Below are positions 49,284 through 58,076 of a stretch of 64,000 nucleotides of DNA, piece by piece (the first letter of the stretch is position 1; each line of letters begins with the position of its first letter). The stretch spans positions 62,001 through 126,000 of the forward strand of contig NZ_NFJV01000001.1 of the NCBI RefSeq assembly GCF_002160055.1. The letters are read 5' to 3'. A program made the translations under genes and the position numbers. Origin of the DNA: Mediterranea sp. An20. Its GTDB lineage: Bacteria > Bacteroidota > Bacteroidia > Bacteroidales > Bacteroidaceae. The notes beneath the pieces were generated by a model. It worked only from the letters and a program-made list of their open reading frames with translations, did no database searches and was not told the DNA's origin.

Positions 49284-49970
49284 ATGAGCAAACTGAACAT
49301 CAACCAATGGGCGGAAGAAGACCGCCCCCGCGAGAAAATGATGCAGAAAGGCGCCGAAGCGCTGAGCGATGCCGAACTGCTGGCCATCCTCATCGGCTCG
49401 GGCAATACGGAAGAAAGCGCCGTGGCACTGATGCAGCGCGTGCTGGCTGCCGCCGGCAACAACCTGCACAACTTAGGCAAATGGCAGGTGCAGGACTTTG
49501 CCCGCTTCAAAGGCATGGGACCCGCCAAGAGCATCGCCGTGATGGCTGCCCTCGAACTGGGCAAGCGACGCACCTTACAGCAACGGCCCGAACGCGCCGG
49601 CATCCGCTCGTCGAAAGACATTTATGATTTGTTCTATCCCCTCCTGGGCGACCTGCCCACCGAAGAATTCTGGGTGCTGCTGCTCAACCCGGCAGGACGT
49701 GTCATCGACAAGGTGCGCATCAGCCGAGGGGGCATCGACCAGACAACCGCCGACGTGCGGACCATCTTGCGCGAGGCCCTCCTGCAACATGCCACCCAAC
49801 TCGCCTTGGTGCACAACCACCCGTCGGGCAACGCACAGCCCAGCCTCGACGACATCAAGCTGACGCAGAACGTGCAGCAGGCTGCCCGCCTGATGAACAT
49901 ACGCGTGCTGGACCATCTGATAGTGACCGACGGCGCCTGGTATAGCTTCAACGACGAAGGAAGGCTGTAA
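49284..49970 (+). CDS. radC: RadC-type JAB-domain protein
   Basis: A 228-aa protein historically called a DNA-repair protein, though its true role is unclear. It has an N-terminal helix-hairpin-helix-like part (MMQKGAEALSDAELLAILIGSGNTEESAVALMQRVL...ARFKGMGPAKSIAVMAALELGKRR, about 20-98). A JAB/MPN metalloprotease-like domain (about 105-228) follows, with the metal site in ALVHNHPSGNAQPSLDDIKLTQ and the Glu in LPTEEFWVLLLN. Both metal-binding His and the Asp of HNHPSG...D are present. It is the chromosomal full-length form, not the short mobile-element form. Confidence 0.93.
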   Translation: MSKLNINQWAEEDRPREKMMQKGAEALSDAELLAILIGSGNTEESAVALMQRVLAAAGNNLHNLGKWQVQDFARFKGMGPAKSIAVMAALELGKRRTLQQRPERAGIRSSKDIYDLFYPLLGDLPTEEFWVLLLNPAGRVIDKVRISRGGIDQTTADVRTILREALLQHATQLALVHNHPSGNAQPSLDDIKLTQNVQQAARLMNIRVLDHLIVTDGAWYSFNDEGRL

Positions 49971-50050
49971 CCGCTTCGCACCGCATGCCTCATACTGCCT
50001 CTCCGGGAAGTTAATCGGCGCAATCCGGCAGATATTCCACAGATTTCTCG

Positions 50051-50058
50051 TATCTTTG
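50051..50058 (+). promoter_or_regulatory. Putative -7 element before the His-rich protein gene
   Basis: TATCTTTG lies 27 nt upstream of the ATG at 50085. No TTG is at the ideal distance, so the promoter may need an activator. Confidence 0.5.
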
Positions 50059-50084
50059 CGGCTCATAACGTAAGGAACGCGGGA

Positions 50085-50438
50085 ATGCAACAGTTGAAAA
50101 AAGGTAAGACAAGGATCAAAGCCCTGTGCCTGCTGGTACTTTTCGCTGTGTATCAGGCAGGATACACGGCATTCCTGCACGTACACTATGTAGACGGCGT
50201 TCCGGTGGTGCACTCGCACCCATTTCACCAGACCCACGGACACACACACTCCTCCTACCTGGCTATCGGCCATGCAGAGCCTCTGACTTCCCCGACCGGC
50301 GGAGAAGCGGTTTGCCCGTCGCCGCTCTTGGTGTTGCTGACCGTGTTGTACTGTGCCCCGCTGGCGCGGCTTGCTGTCCGCAGACCGTGGGGACGCCTTA
50401 CGCTCAGAGCCCCTCCCACATCTTTCTTCATCCGTTAA
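50085..50438 (+). CDS. His-rich small membrane protein next to a TonB receptor
   Basis: A 117-aa protein I cannot name. There is one hydrophobic segment near the N-terminus (ALCLLVLFAVYQAGYTAFL, about 13-31). A His-rich external stretch follows (HVHYVDGVPVVHSHPFHQTHGHTHSS, about 32-57, with 8 His in 26 residues), then a second hydrophobic segment (LLVLLTVLYCAPLARL, about 81-96) and a basic tail. The His cluster suggests divalent metal binding. It is followed after 231 bp by a TonB-dependent receptor on the same strand, which suggests a joint role in metal or metal-complex uptake; that is inference. Confidence 0.6.
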   Translation: MQQLKKGKTRIKALCLLVLFAVYQAGYTAFLHVHYVDGVPVVHSHPFHQTHGHTHSSYLAIGHAEPLTSPTGGEAVCPSPLLVLLTVLYCAPLARLAVRRPWGRLTLRAPPTSFFIR

Positions 50439-50669
50439 ACATGCTGTCTGTGCCCGGCAGTGGCACTGTCGTGCGACGGTGTTCCTGCACGAGGACGGAA
50501 AGGGTGTGCCCTGTCGGCATGTTTTTCCACCCTGCATGGGCGATGCGCCTCCCCGCATGACGGACGGCAATCGCCCCAAGAGACGCTTTGCGTTCTGAGG
50601 AAGAGACTTCAGGACGCAGCAGATGGACTTTGCGCCATCAATTACCAACCATTAAAACGAATCATCAAG
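50439..50669 (+). other. Leader region of the TonB receptor gene
   Basis: A 231-bp GC-rich gap without a gene that I can support. An in-frame extension of the receptor reaches back to 50460, but its residues (Cys/Arg-rich, no signal) look non-coding and the true start is at 50670. I looked for a cobalamin-type riboswitch and saw no B12-box-like sequence. Confidence 0.4.
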
Positions 50670-52970
50670 ATGAAGAAATATCTACTGGCGCTATGCGTGG
50701 CACTCGCCGCCTGCATGGCATACGCGGGAGAGACGAAACCCGTGAAAGAAGGCAACATGATTTCCGGCCATGTCATCGTGAAGGGCACGGAAGAAAACAT
50801 ACCCTATGCCACAGTGCTCATTGTGGGCACGGGACAGGGCACGGTAACGAACGAAGAAGGGCAGTTCTCCCTGACCGGACTGCCGGAAGGTACGTACAGA
50901 CTGCGTGTCTCGTTCGTGGGATACAAGACGCAAGAGAAGGAAGTGAGCGTACACAAGGACTATACCGCCGTGGTGCATTTCCTGATGGAGGAAGAAAGCT
51001 TCCTGACGGACGAAGTGGTGGTGTCCGCCAACCGCAACGAGGTAAACCGCAAGGATGCCCCCGTGGTGGTGAACGTGATGAGTGCCAAGCTGTTTGAAAC
51101 GGTGAACTCCACCGACCTCGCCAAGTCGCTCAACTTCCAGTCGGGACTGCGCGTGGAGAATAACTGCCAGAACTGCGGCTTCCCGCAGGTGCGCATCAAC
51201 GGACTGGAAGGGCCTTATTCGCAGATACTCATCAACAGCCGGCCCGTCATCAGCGCATTGGGCGGAGTGTATGGGCTCGAACAGATACCTGTCAACATGA
51301 TAGAGCGTGTCGAGGTGGTGCGCGGAGGAGGTTCCGCCCTGTTCGGGGCCAATGCCGTGGGAGGCACCATCAACATCATCACGAAAGACCCCGTCAGCAA
51401 CTCGTTCCAAGTGTCGGGCACCTTCTCCAACATGGACGGACAGTCGTGGGAGCAGTACATGGGTGCCAACGTATCGCTCGTGGCCAAGGACAACTCGTAT
51501 GGCATCGCCCTGTACGAAAGCTACCGCAACCGCAATCCGTACGACCGCGACGGCGACGGATTCTCGGAACTGGGCAAGCTGAACATGAACACCTTCGGAC
51601 TCCGGGCGTATTACCGCCCCACCCTTTTCAGCCGCATCAGCCTGGAATATCACACCACGAACGAATTCCGGCGGGGAGGCAACAAATTCGACCTGCAACC
51701 CCACGAGACCGACATCACCGAGCAGACCAAGCACGTCATCAACAGCGGTGGACTGAGCTACGACCTGTTCTGGAGAGAATACAAACACAAGGTGTCGCTC
51801 TATGCCTCCGTGCAGCACACCGACCGCAACAGCTACTACGGCGCGCAGCGCAACATGAACGCCTACGGCGCGACCGACGACCTGACGGCAGTGGCGGGCG
51901 GCATGTATGTGGGCAACATGGACAACTGCTTCTTTGCCCCTGCCACCTTTACGGGCGGACTGGAATACCAGCACAACTCCCTGCACGACATCATGACCGG
52001 ATACCACCGCGACATGAAACAAAAGGTACGCATAGCCAGCGCATTCGTGCAGAATGAGTGGAAGATGGAACAACTGACGCTCCTTGCCGGACTGCGCCTG
52101 GACAAACACAACCTGATAGAAAAACTCATCGTCAGCCCCCGCGTGAACCTGCTCTATAAACCGGCAGACAACTTGCAGGCACGCCTGACATACTCCACGG
52201 GATTCCGCGCCCCACAAGCCTACGACGAAGACCTGCACGTAACGGCCGTGGGCGGCGAGGGCGTGCAAATCAGACTGGCCGACGGACTGCGCGAGGAACG
52301 CTCCAACAGCTACAGCGGTTCGGTGGACTGGACCACCTGCTTCGGACATTGGCAGGCCAACGTGTTGGTGGAAGGCTTCTACACCGACCTGCGCCACGTG
52401 TTCGTGCTGGAAGACATAGGCTACAACGAACTGGGCGACGTCATCAAAGAACGCCGAAACGGCAACGGAGCACGGGTGTACGGGGCCAACATCGACGCCC
52501 GGATAGCACACGGCAAGGAAGCTCAACTGCAACTGGGCTTCACCGCGCAACGCAGCCGCTATACGCATGCGGAGGCATGGACGCAGGTAGACGGCGTGGA
52601 CCTCACCACCAAACGCATGCCCCGCACACCGGACTACTACGGCTACTTCACCTTCTCGTCTGCCCCGCTGAAGAACTTCGACTTCTCGCTGTCGGGCACC
52701 TACACCGGACGGATGATTGTGCCCCACTATGCAGGCTATATAAAGGCCGACCGCATGGAACACACACCGCAGTTTTTCGACATGGGGGTGAAGCTGAACT
52801 ATACCTTCGTGCTGCACGACCACATCAAGCTACAGCTGAACACGGGCGTGCAGAACCTGTTCAACAGTTTCCAGAAAGACCTGGACCGGGGGGAGTTTCG
52901 CGACTCAGGCTATTTCTACGGGCCTACCCAACCGCGCACCTTCTTCGTCGGGTTTAAAATAACGAACTGA
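50670..52970 (+). CDS. TonB-dependent outer-membrane receptor (BtuB/FhuE size class)
   Basis: A 766-aa receptor. The signal peptide is MKKYLLALCVALAACMAYAG (about 1-19). A carboxypeptidase-like domain follows (about 28-108, SGHVIVKGTEENIPYATVLIVGTGQGTVTNEEGQFSLTGLPEGTYRLRVSFVGYKTQEK). The TonB box region is LTDEVVVSANRNEVNRKDAPVVVNVMS. The plug contains the unusual NNCQNCGFPQVRINGLEGPYSQILINSRPV and the standard RVEVVRGGGSALFGANAVGGTINIIT. The barrel ends in PRTFFVGFKITN. It is not SusC-like and has no SusD partner. The His-rich protein upstream and the paired Cys in the plug suggest a metal ligand. The ATG at 50670 was chosen from the signal peptide. Confidence 0.9.
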   Translation: MKKYLLALCVALAACMAYAGETKPVKEGNMISGHVIVKGTEENIPYATVLIVGTGQGTVTNEEGQFSLTGLPEGTYRLRVSFVGYKTQEKEVSVHKDYTAVVHFLMEEESFLTDEVVVSANRNEVNRKDAPVVVNVMSAKLFETVNSTDLAKSLNFQSGLRVENNCQNCGFPQVRINGLEGPYSQILINSRPVISALGGVYGLEQIPVNMIERVEVVRGGGSALFGANAVGGTINIITKDPVSNSFQVSGTFSNMDGQSWEQYMGANVSLVAKDNSYGIALYESYRNRNPYDRDGDGFSELGKLNMNTFGLRAYYRPTLFSRISLEYHTTNEFRRGGNKFDLQPHETDITEQTKHVINSGGLSYDLFWREYKHKVSLYASVQHTDRNSYYGAQRNMNAYGATDDLTAVAGGMYVGNMDNCFFAPATFTGGLEYQHNSLHDIMTGYHRDMKQKVRIASAFVQNEWKMEQLTLLAGLRLDKHNLIEKLIVSPRVNLLYKPADNLQARLTYSTGFRAPQAYDEDLHVTAVGGEGVQIRLADGLREERSNSYSGSVDWTTCFGHWQANVLVEGFYTDLRHVFVLEDIGYNELGDVIKERRNGNGARVYGANIDARIAHGKEAQLQLGFTAQRSRYTHAEAWTQVDGVDLTTKRMPRTPDYYGYFTFSSAPLKNFDFSLSGTYTGRMIVPHYAGYIKADRMEHTPQFFDMGVKLNYTFVLHDHIKLQLNTGVQNLFNSFQKDLDRGEFRDSGYFYGPTQPRTFFVGFKITN

Positions 52971-53009
52971 CATACTGCATCTTACAACCTCCGTACTCGG
53001 AACATATCC

Positions 53010-53043
53010 GGAGCGTGCTTCCAACCGCGTGGAAGCACGCTCC
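53010..53043 (+). terminator. Terminator-like hairpin after the TonB receptor
   Basis: GGAGCGTGCTTCCA and TGGAAGCACGCTCC form a perfect 14-pair stem with a six-base loop 40 bp after the stop. There is no T-run, so it may act through Rho or as a 3' stabiliser. Confidence 0.65.
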
Positions 53044-53128
53044 GACTGTATATGCACCCCGCCTCCGACAGCACGGGCACCCCAAAAGAGGGGCATGCCG
53101 CATTTGTGGAGAAAAGCCGCCCGGCATT

Positions 53129-53158
53129 TTGTCATTTCAATGAATTTATTTAGTTTTG
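53129..53158 (+). promoter_or_regulatory. Promoter of the SufT-like gene
   Basis: TTG (53129-53131), 19 nt, TAGTTTTG (53151-53158), about 28 nt before the ATG at 53186. Confidence 0.75.
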
Positions 53159-53185
53159 CCCGTCGAACCCTTAACCATCTGCGAT

Positions 53186-53497
53186 ATGACCAAATTTGAA
53201 ATAGAAGAGAAAATCGTGGCCATGCTGAAGACAGTCTACGACCCCGAAATCCCCGTGGATGTCTACAACCTCGGCCTCATCTACAAAATAGACGTGACGG
53301 ACGATTTCGACATCAGCGTAGACATGACGCTGACCGCCCCCAACTGCCCCGCGGCAGAATTCATCATGGAAGACGTGCGGCAGAAACTGGAGTCCATCGA
53401 AGGCGTGAAGTCCGCCACCGTCAACCTCGTGTTCGAACCGGAATGGGACAAGGACATGATGAGCGAAGAAGCCAAACTGGAGCTGGGATTCCTCTGA
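53186..53497 (+). CDS. MIP18/DUF59 family (SufT-like) iron-sulfur assembly protein
   Basis: A 103-aa protein of the MIP18/PaaD-like family, which assists Fe-S cluster maturation. It has VYDPEIPVDVYNLGLIYKIDV (about 14-34), the Cys-containing loop MTLTAPNCPAAEFIMEDVRQKLESIEGV (about 45-72) and VNLVFEPEWDKDMMSEEAKLELGFL at the end, the typical W-D/MSEEA finish. The ATG at 53186 is preferred over a GTG-type start at 53156 because the promoter -7 box ends at 53158. The thioredoxin-like gene follows after 37 bp. Confidence 0.92.
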   Translation: MTKFEIEEKIVAMLKTVYDPEIPVDVYNLGLIYKIDVTDDFDISVDMTLTAPNCPAAEFIMEDVRQKLESIEGVKSATVNLVFEPEWDKDMMSEEAKLELGFL

Positions 53498-53534
53498 GAA
53501 CAAACAGAATAAACACTTATCTCCCAAACAAGGT

Positions 53535-54629
53535 ATGAAAAAGAATCTACTTACCATGCTGGCGGGAACAGCCTTGCTCTGCGCCTGCCAACCGGCTACG
53601 CAAAGCACCGGAAGCATCGACATCGAACTGGACGAGATGAAGGGCGATACCCTGATTGTCGGCTCTTACCTCATCTCGGACCTCAATCAGAACAACCTGA
53701 AGGCAGACACCGTGCTGCCCGGCCAGACAACGTACACCTATACGGCCGAAACAGACAGCTGTGTCTATAAGGTGTTCGTGGTGTCTGCCGGAGAGAGCGG
53801 CAAAGGCATCGTCCTCGCCCTCCTTCCCGGCGAACAGATAAAACTGACAGGCAGCCTGAATGACTGGCAAGTGACCGGCAGCCCGTTGAACGCCACTTAC
53901 GCATCGATACAAAAAGCCTGCCTGCCCTATATAGAAAAGATGGATTCGCTGGAAGAAATCATGACCAATGACATCTACCGGAACGAATACTTACCCACCT
54001 GGCACCAAATGGACAGCCTGCAAGCCGACTACGTCCGGCAGCATCCGGACGACGACCTGTCGCTGTTCATACTCGAAGAAATCCTGGGGAAATGGATTGA
54101 TGAGCTCTATCCGACCCTGACCGAACGGGTGAAAAACGGCCCGTTCGCCCCCATCGCTCAAGCCTTTGAAAAAGGCTTCCAAAGAAGAAAGATATTCGAA
54201 GCGAACAAAAAGAAAATCGTGGAAGGCGCCGAAGCCCCCGACTTCACGCTGAACGACCTGCAGGGCAAGCCCTTCACCCTCTCGTCCCTGCGCGGCAAAT
54301 ACGTGGTGATGGACTTCTGGGCAAGCTGGTGCGGCGCGTGCATCCAGGAAATGCCCGACATGAAGAAGTATTACAAGAAATATAAAGACAAGATGCAGAT
54401 TGTAGGCATCGCCTGCAACGACAAGGAAAAAGACTGGAAAGCCGCCGTCGGGAAGCACGAAATACCCTGGCTGCACGTGCGCAGCACCGACGACTCAGAC
54501 GTCAGCCTGCTCTATGCCATACAGGCTTATCCCACCAAGATTGTCGTAGACCCCGAAGGCAAGATAGCGAAGATTTTCGTAGGCGAAGGACCGGCACTCT
54601 ACGAATACTTAGACAAATTGTTTCATTAA
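53535..54629 (+). CDS. DUF4369/TlpA-like thioredoxin-fold lipoprotein (first of a tandem pair)
   Basis: A 364-aa lipoprotein: the signal MKKNLLTMLAGTALLCAC places the lipidated Cys at 16 or 18. The N-terminal DUF4369-type beta domain (about 25-120) is followed by a helical linker and an AhpC/TSA-TlpA thioredoxin domain (about 225-364). The latter has EGAEAPDFTLNDLQGKPFTLSSLRGKYVVMDFWASWCGACIQEMPDMKKYYKKY; the redox motif is WCGAC. Such periplasmic proteins reduce or resolve disulfides in envelope proteins; the substrate is unknown. The next gene is a paralogue starting 16 bp after the stop. Confidence 0.9.
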   Translation: MKKNLLTMLAGTALLCACQPATQSTGSIDIELDEMKGDTLIVGSYLISDLNQNNLKADTVLPGQTTYTYTAETDSCVYKVFVVSAGESGKGIVLALLPGEQIKLTGSLNDWQVTGSPLNATYASIQKACLPYIEKMDSLEEIMTNDIYRNEYLPTWHQMDSLQADYVRQHPDDDLSLFILEEILGKWIDELYPTLTERVKNGPFAPIAQAFEKGFQRRKIFEANKKKIVEGAEAPDFTLNDLQGKPFTLSSLRGKYVVMDFWASWCGACIQEMPDMKKYYKKYKDKMQIVGIACNDKEKDWKAAVGKHEIPWLHVRSTDDSDVSLLYAIQAYPTKIVVDPEGKIAKIFVGEGPALYEYLDKLFH

Positions 54630-54644
54630 AACCCATACATGCAA

Positions 54645-55784
54645 ATGAAGAAGAACGTATTTACACTGCTGGCAGGCACCGCGCTGCTCTGCGCCTGCCA
54701 GCCGGCACAGAAAGAAACGACCATCAGCGGCACGCTGACGGGAATCGAAAGCGACACGCTGCTGGTAATCAACGCACCGATGCCCACCGCTTCCAACGAG
54801 AATACCCAAAGCAAGACGGACACCGTTGCCATGCAGGACGGCAAGTTCACGCTGACACTGGCATGCGACTCCCTGCCCGTACAGGCCGTCATCTTTGCCA
54901 AGCCTTCCGGCAACAAGGCCCTGAACATGGCACAGAACATCCGAATCGTGGCTTTCCCCGGCGATGCGCTGACGGTGAACGGCTCGGTGGATGACTATGT
55001 AGTGGAAGGAAGCGACTTCTATGCCACGCTCAACGAAGCACAAAAGACGTGGCAACCCGCCCAGGATTCCCTCATGGCCATCTTCGAAAAATATAAGGGA
55101 ATAGACCCCGAAGACCTGCCCGAAGGCACCAACCCCACCGAAGAGATACAGGAAGCAGGCAAACGCCTGACGGCCCTATACGTGGACTACATCCGCCAGC
55201 ATCCGGACGAAGATGTTTCCGTCTACCTGGCTGCCCAGACCGGCACGTACATGGAAGAAGCCTTGGGGCTCCTGAGCGACAAAGCCAAGAACGGCATCCT
55301 GGGCGGATTCTACCAATACATGGACGCAATGATGCAGAAAGAAAAAGCCCTCGAAGAGGCTGAAGCCAAAATCAAGGAAGGAGCCGAAGCACCCGACTTC
55401 ACGCTGAACGACCTGCAAGGCAAACCTCTCGCCCTCAGCTCGCTGCGCGGCAAATATGTCGTGCTGGACTTCTGGGGAAGCTGGTGCGGCTGGTGCATCA
55501 AGGGAATACCCGACATGAAGAAATACTACGAGAAGTATAAAGGCAAGATGGAAATCCTCGGCATTGACTGCCGCGACACCGAAGAGAAATGGAAGGCCGC
55601 CGTCGAAAAGCATGAACTGCCCTGGCTGCATGTGCGTAACGAAGGCAACCCCGATGTCAGCATACTCTATGCCATACAGGGCTATCCCACCAAGATTGTC
55701 GTAGACCCCGAAGGCAAGATTGCTAAAATCGTAGTAGGCGAAGACCCGGCATTCTACGAATATCTGGACGAACTGTTTAAATAA
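54645..55784 (+). CDS. DUF4369/TlpA-like thioredoxin-fold lipoprotein (second of a tandem pair)
   Basis: A 379-aa paralogue of the preceding protein: the same signal (MKKNVFTLLAGTALLCACQPA), an N-terminal DUF4369-like domain (KETTISGTLTGIESDTLLVINAP...TDTVAMQDGKFTLTL) and a C-terminal TlpA domain. The redox motif is WCGWC in VVLDFWGSWCGWCIKGIPDMKKYYEKYKGKMEILGIDC. The final 120 residues match the first copy closely, while the N-terminal domains have diverged, as does the residue between the active-site cysteines (W versus A). The ATG at 54645 gives the clean signal peptide; an ATG six bases earlier is also possible. Confidence 0.9.
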   Translation: MKKNVFTLLAGTALLCACQPAQKETTISGTLTGIESDTLLVINAPMPTASNENTQSKTDTVAMQDGKFTLTLACDSLPVQAVIFAKPSGNKALNMAQNIRIVAFPGDALTVNGSVDDYVVEGSDFYATLNEAQKTWQPAQDSLMAIFEKYKGIDPEDLPEGTNPTEEIQEAGKRLTALYVDYIRQHPDEDVSVYLAAQTGTYMEEALGLLSDKAKNGILGGFYQYMDAMMQKEKALEEAEAKIKEGAEAPDFTLNDLQGKPLALSSLRGKYVVLDFWGSWCGWCIKGIPDMKKYYEKYKGKMEILGIDCRDTEEKWKAAVEKHELPWLHVRNEGNPDVSILYAIQGYPTKIVVDPEGKIAKIVVGEDPAFYEYLDELFK

Positions 55785-55796
55785 TCTCCTACGCTT

Positions 55797-56561
55797 ATGA
55801 AGAACGTTTACTTCCTCTCCGATGCCCACTTAGGCTCGCTCGCCATCCCCCACGGACGGACGCAGGAACGCCGGCTGGTCCGCTTCCTGGACAGCATCAA
55901 GCACAAGGCTGCGGCCGTCTACCTGCTGGGCGACATGTTCGACTTCTGGTACGAATTCAAGACCGTCGTGCCCAAAGGCTACACGCGCTTCCTGGGCAAA
56001 CTGTCCGAGCTGACGGACCTCGGCGTGGAAGTGCACTTCTTCATCGGCAACCACGACATCTGGTGCGGCGATTACCTGGAGAAGGAGTGCGGCGTCATCC
56101 TGCACCGTGAACCGCTGACTACCGAAATCTACGGCAAGGAGTTCTACCTGGCACACGGCGACGGACTGGGCGACCCGGATGCGGGATTCAAGCTGCTGCG
56201 ACTCTTGTTCCACAGCCGCACGATGCAGCGGCTCTTTTCCACCCTGCACCCCCGATGGAGCGTGGCGCTGGGCCTCAACTGGGCCAAACACAGCCGCATG
56301 AAACGGGTGGACGGCAAGGACCCGGACTACTTAGGCGAAGACAAGGAGCCGCTGGTGCTCTATACCAAGAACTACCTGAAGACGCACCCCGACATCAACT
56401 TCTTCATCTACGGGCACCGCCACATCGAACTGGACCTGATGCTGAACGCTACGGCGCGCGTGGTCATCCTGGGCGACTGGATAAACTTCTTCTCTTACGC
56501 CGTGTTCGATGGCGAGCACCTCTTCTTAGAGAACTATATCGAAGGGGAAACGCAACTGTAA
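55797..56561 (+). CDS. lpxH: UDP-2,3-diacylglucosamine diphosphatase (LpxH-like)
   Basis: Hydrolyses UDP-2,3-diacylglucosamine to lipid X and UMP in lipid A synthesis. The 254-aa calcineurin-like phosphoesterase shows all metal-binding blocks: FLSDAHLGS (about 6-14), LLGDMFDFWYEF (about 43-54), FFIGNHDIWCGDY (about 84-96), LAHGDGLGDPD (about 119-129) and YGHRHIELD (about 204-212). It starts 12 bp after the second thioredoxin gene. The family assignment is by motif and by the usual Bacteroidetes annotation; a different pyrophosphate substrate is less likely. Confidence 0.88.
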   Translation: MKNVYFLSDAHLGSLAIPHGRTQERRLVRFLDSIKHKAAAVYLLGDMFDFWYEFKTVVPKGYTRFLGKLSELTDLGVEVHFFIGNHDIWCGDYLEKECGVILHREPLTTEIYGKEFYLAHGDGLGDPDAGFKLLRLLFHSRTMQRLFSTLHPRWSVALGLNWAKHSRMKRVDGKDPDYLGEDKEPLVLYTKNYLKTHPDINFFIYGHRHIELDLMLNATARVVILGDWINFFSYAVFDGEHLFLENYIEGETQL

Positions 56562-56583
56562 GGCTGCTATTTCTCCACACATA

Positions 56584-56650
56584 AATTACGCGGGTTACGC
56601 CTGCGGGCTCCTGTCGGAGGAGACCCCAAGAAGGCGTAATCCGCGTAATT
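56584..56650. terminator. Long hairpin between convergent lpxH and alkaline phosphatase genes
   Basis: AATTACGCGGGTTACGCC (56584-56601) and GGCGTAATCCGCGTAATT (56633-56650) pair along 18 positions with one G-T pair. The 31-base loop has its own GGGCTCCT / GGAGACCCC stem. A T-rich run (GGCTTTTTA) follows on the plus side. It should end transcripts from both sides. Confidence 0.8.
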
Positions 56651-56675
56651 GGCTTTTTAAGAAGGCTGGCGCACC

Positions 56676-58076
56676 TTATTTATAGCCGGCAGCCTTGGCG
56701 ATGCGCTTGGGGATGTCCGTATTGTCCATCTTGCCGTAGAAGGCTTTCGAACCGGCACCGATGGCAAAGACAGGCACGTACTCGTCGGTATGGTCGGCCG
56801 AGGTCCAACCTACCAGCGACAACTGGCTCATCACCCGGCAGGCGGCAGCAGCCAGCGGCTCCGTCTTGGCATACATGCTTTCGGCAAACTCCACATGGTT
56901 GCGCACGAAAGATTCTTCGTAGATATCACGCAGGAGTTTCTCTTGCTCCCAGCTGATGGGAAGCTCTTCCCAGAAACCCATCTTGTCGGCCAACAGCGCC
57001 TTGACCTCTTCCCACGAAGCCTTGTGGTCGGCTGCCTTGCGCAGGTCGGTGATGGCACGCGACAGCATCTCCTGCGAGTGCTCCTGGTTGGCCAGCGACT
57101 TCAGCGACAGCGTGTAGCCTTCGTAGCCCATGCCCAAGCCGCCCGTCTCATGGTCGGCCGTGATGACGATGAGCGTTTCTTTGGGATGCTTCTTATAGAA
57201 CTCATAGGCCACCTTGACAGCCTCGTCGAGGTCCAGCACCTCTTTGACCACCGTGCCCACGTCGTTGTTATGGCAAGCCCAGTCGATTTTTCCACCTTCC
57301 ACCATGAGGAAGAAGCCCTTCTTATTGTCCTTCATCAGGAAATCGACGGCACTTTCGGTGATTTGCTTCAGCGTCAGGTCGCCTTCCCGGCGGTCTACGG
57401 CGTAGGGCAGGCAGGAAGGGTCGGCGCCTTCTTCCTGGATGAGCACCATCTTGTCGGCTTCGTCACACTTCTCTTTATATTCCTCCACGCCGCGCGCCAG
57501 TGTATAGCCCGCCTTTTCGATTTGCGGGAAGATGCTCGGCGCCTCCTTGCCGTCGAAGGTGGTAGAGGGTTTCAGGAAGCCTCCCCCGGCGTAGAAGTCG
57601 AAGTCCGCCTTGAGCATGTCCTGCGCAATCTCGTAGTACATGTTGCGGTCCGGCTGATGGGCATAGAAAGAAGCAGGCGTGGCGTGGTCCACGCTGACGC
57701 TGGTCGTGACGCCTACCTTCTTGCCGGCCCTCTTGGCCTGTTCGGCCACGCTGGTCAGCACATTCTTGTCGACATCCACTCCGATGGCCCCGTTGTAGGT
57801 TTTCGAGCCCGTGGCCAGTGCCGTGCCTCCAGCGGCAGAGTCGGTGATGGAGTTGGTGGCCGAGTAGGTAGTGGCCATGCCAGCCACAGGGAACGAAGCA
57901 AACGTCAGCGGCTGTATGCCGATGCGTCCCTCCCGCTCGCCCAGATACATTTCGGTGGTGTTCACCTGGTTCAGGCCCATGCCGTCGCCAATGAAGAAGA
58001 ACACATACTTGGCCTGCTGCGCGTGTGCGGCCACGGCGAGCAGAACAAAGAGCAAAAGATACGTTAATCGTCTCAT
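56676..58076 (-). CDS. Alkaline phosphatase (PhoA superfamily), secreted
   Basis: A 466-aa exported metal-dependent phosphomonoesterase. A signal peptide (about 1-19, ending AVAAHA) is followed by KYVFFFIGDGMGLNQV (about 24-39, metal Asp), then NSITDSAAGGTALATGSKTYNGAIG (about 81-105) with the nucleophile Ser in TDSAAGG. FLMVEGGKIDWACHNND (about 255-271) and LIVITADHETGGLGMG (about 302-317) complete the zinc sites. VGWTSADHTDEYVPVFAIGAG near the end carries the last His. It is probably periplasmic. It faces lpxH across a shared terminator. Confidence 0.95.
   Translation of the reverse strand: MRRLTYLLLFVLLAVAAHAQQAKYVFFFIGDGMGLNQVNTTEMYLGEREGRIGIQPLTFASFPVAGMATTYSATNSITDSAAGGTALATGSKTYNGAIGVDVDKNVLTSVAEQAKRAGKKVGVTTSVSVDHATPASFYAHQPDRNMYYEIAQDMLKADFDFYAGGGFLKPSTTFDGKEAPSIFPQIEKAGYTLARGVEEYKEKCDEADKMVLIQEEGADPSCLPYAVDRREGDLTLKQITESAVDFLMKDNKKGFFLMVEGGKIDWACHNNDVGTVVKEVLDLDEAVKVAYEFYKKHPKETLIVITADHETGGLGMGYEGYTLSLKSLANQEHSQEMLSRAITDLRKAADHKASWEEVKALLADKMGFWEELPISWEQEKLLRDIYEESFVRNHVEFAESMYAKTEPLAAAACRVMSQLSLVGWTSADHTDEYVPVFAIGAGSKAFYGKMDNTDIPKRIAKAAGYK

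Noticed and set aside
50439..50669. Cobalamin or other riboswitch before the TonB receptor
   Set aside because: No B12-box-like sequence or other conserved riboswitch core could be seen; it remains an unexplained leader.
50691..52823. A 710-codon open frame on the minus strand
   Set aside because: It is antisense to the TonB receptor gene, whose domains are clear on the plus strand; the minus frame shows no family features.
53535..55784. Assembly artefact causing the tandem thioredoxin genes
   Set aside because: The two copies differ across the N-terminal halves and in the active-site motif, so they are real paralogues.
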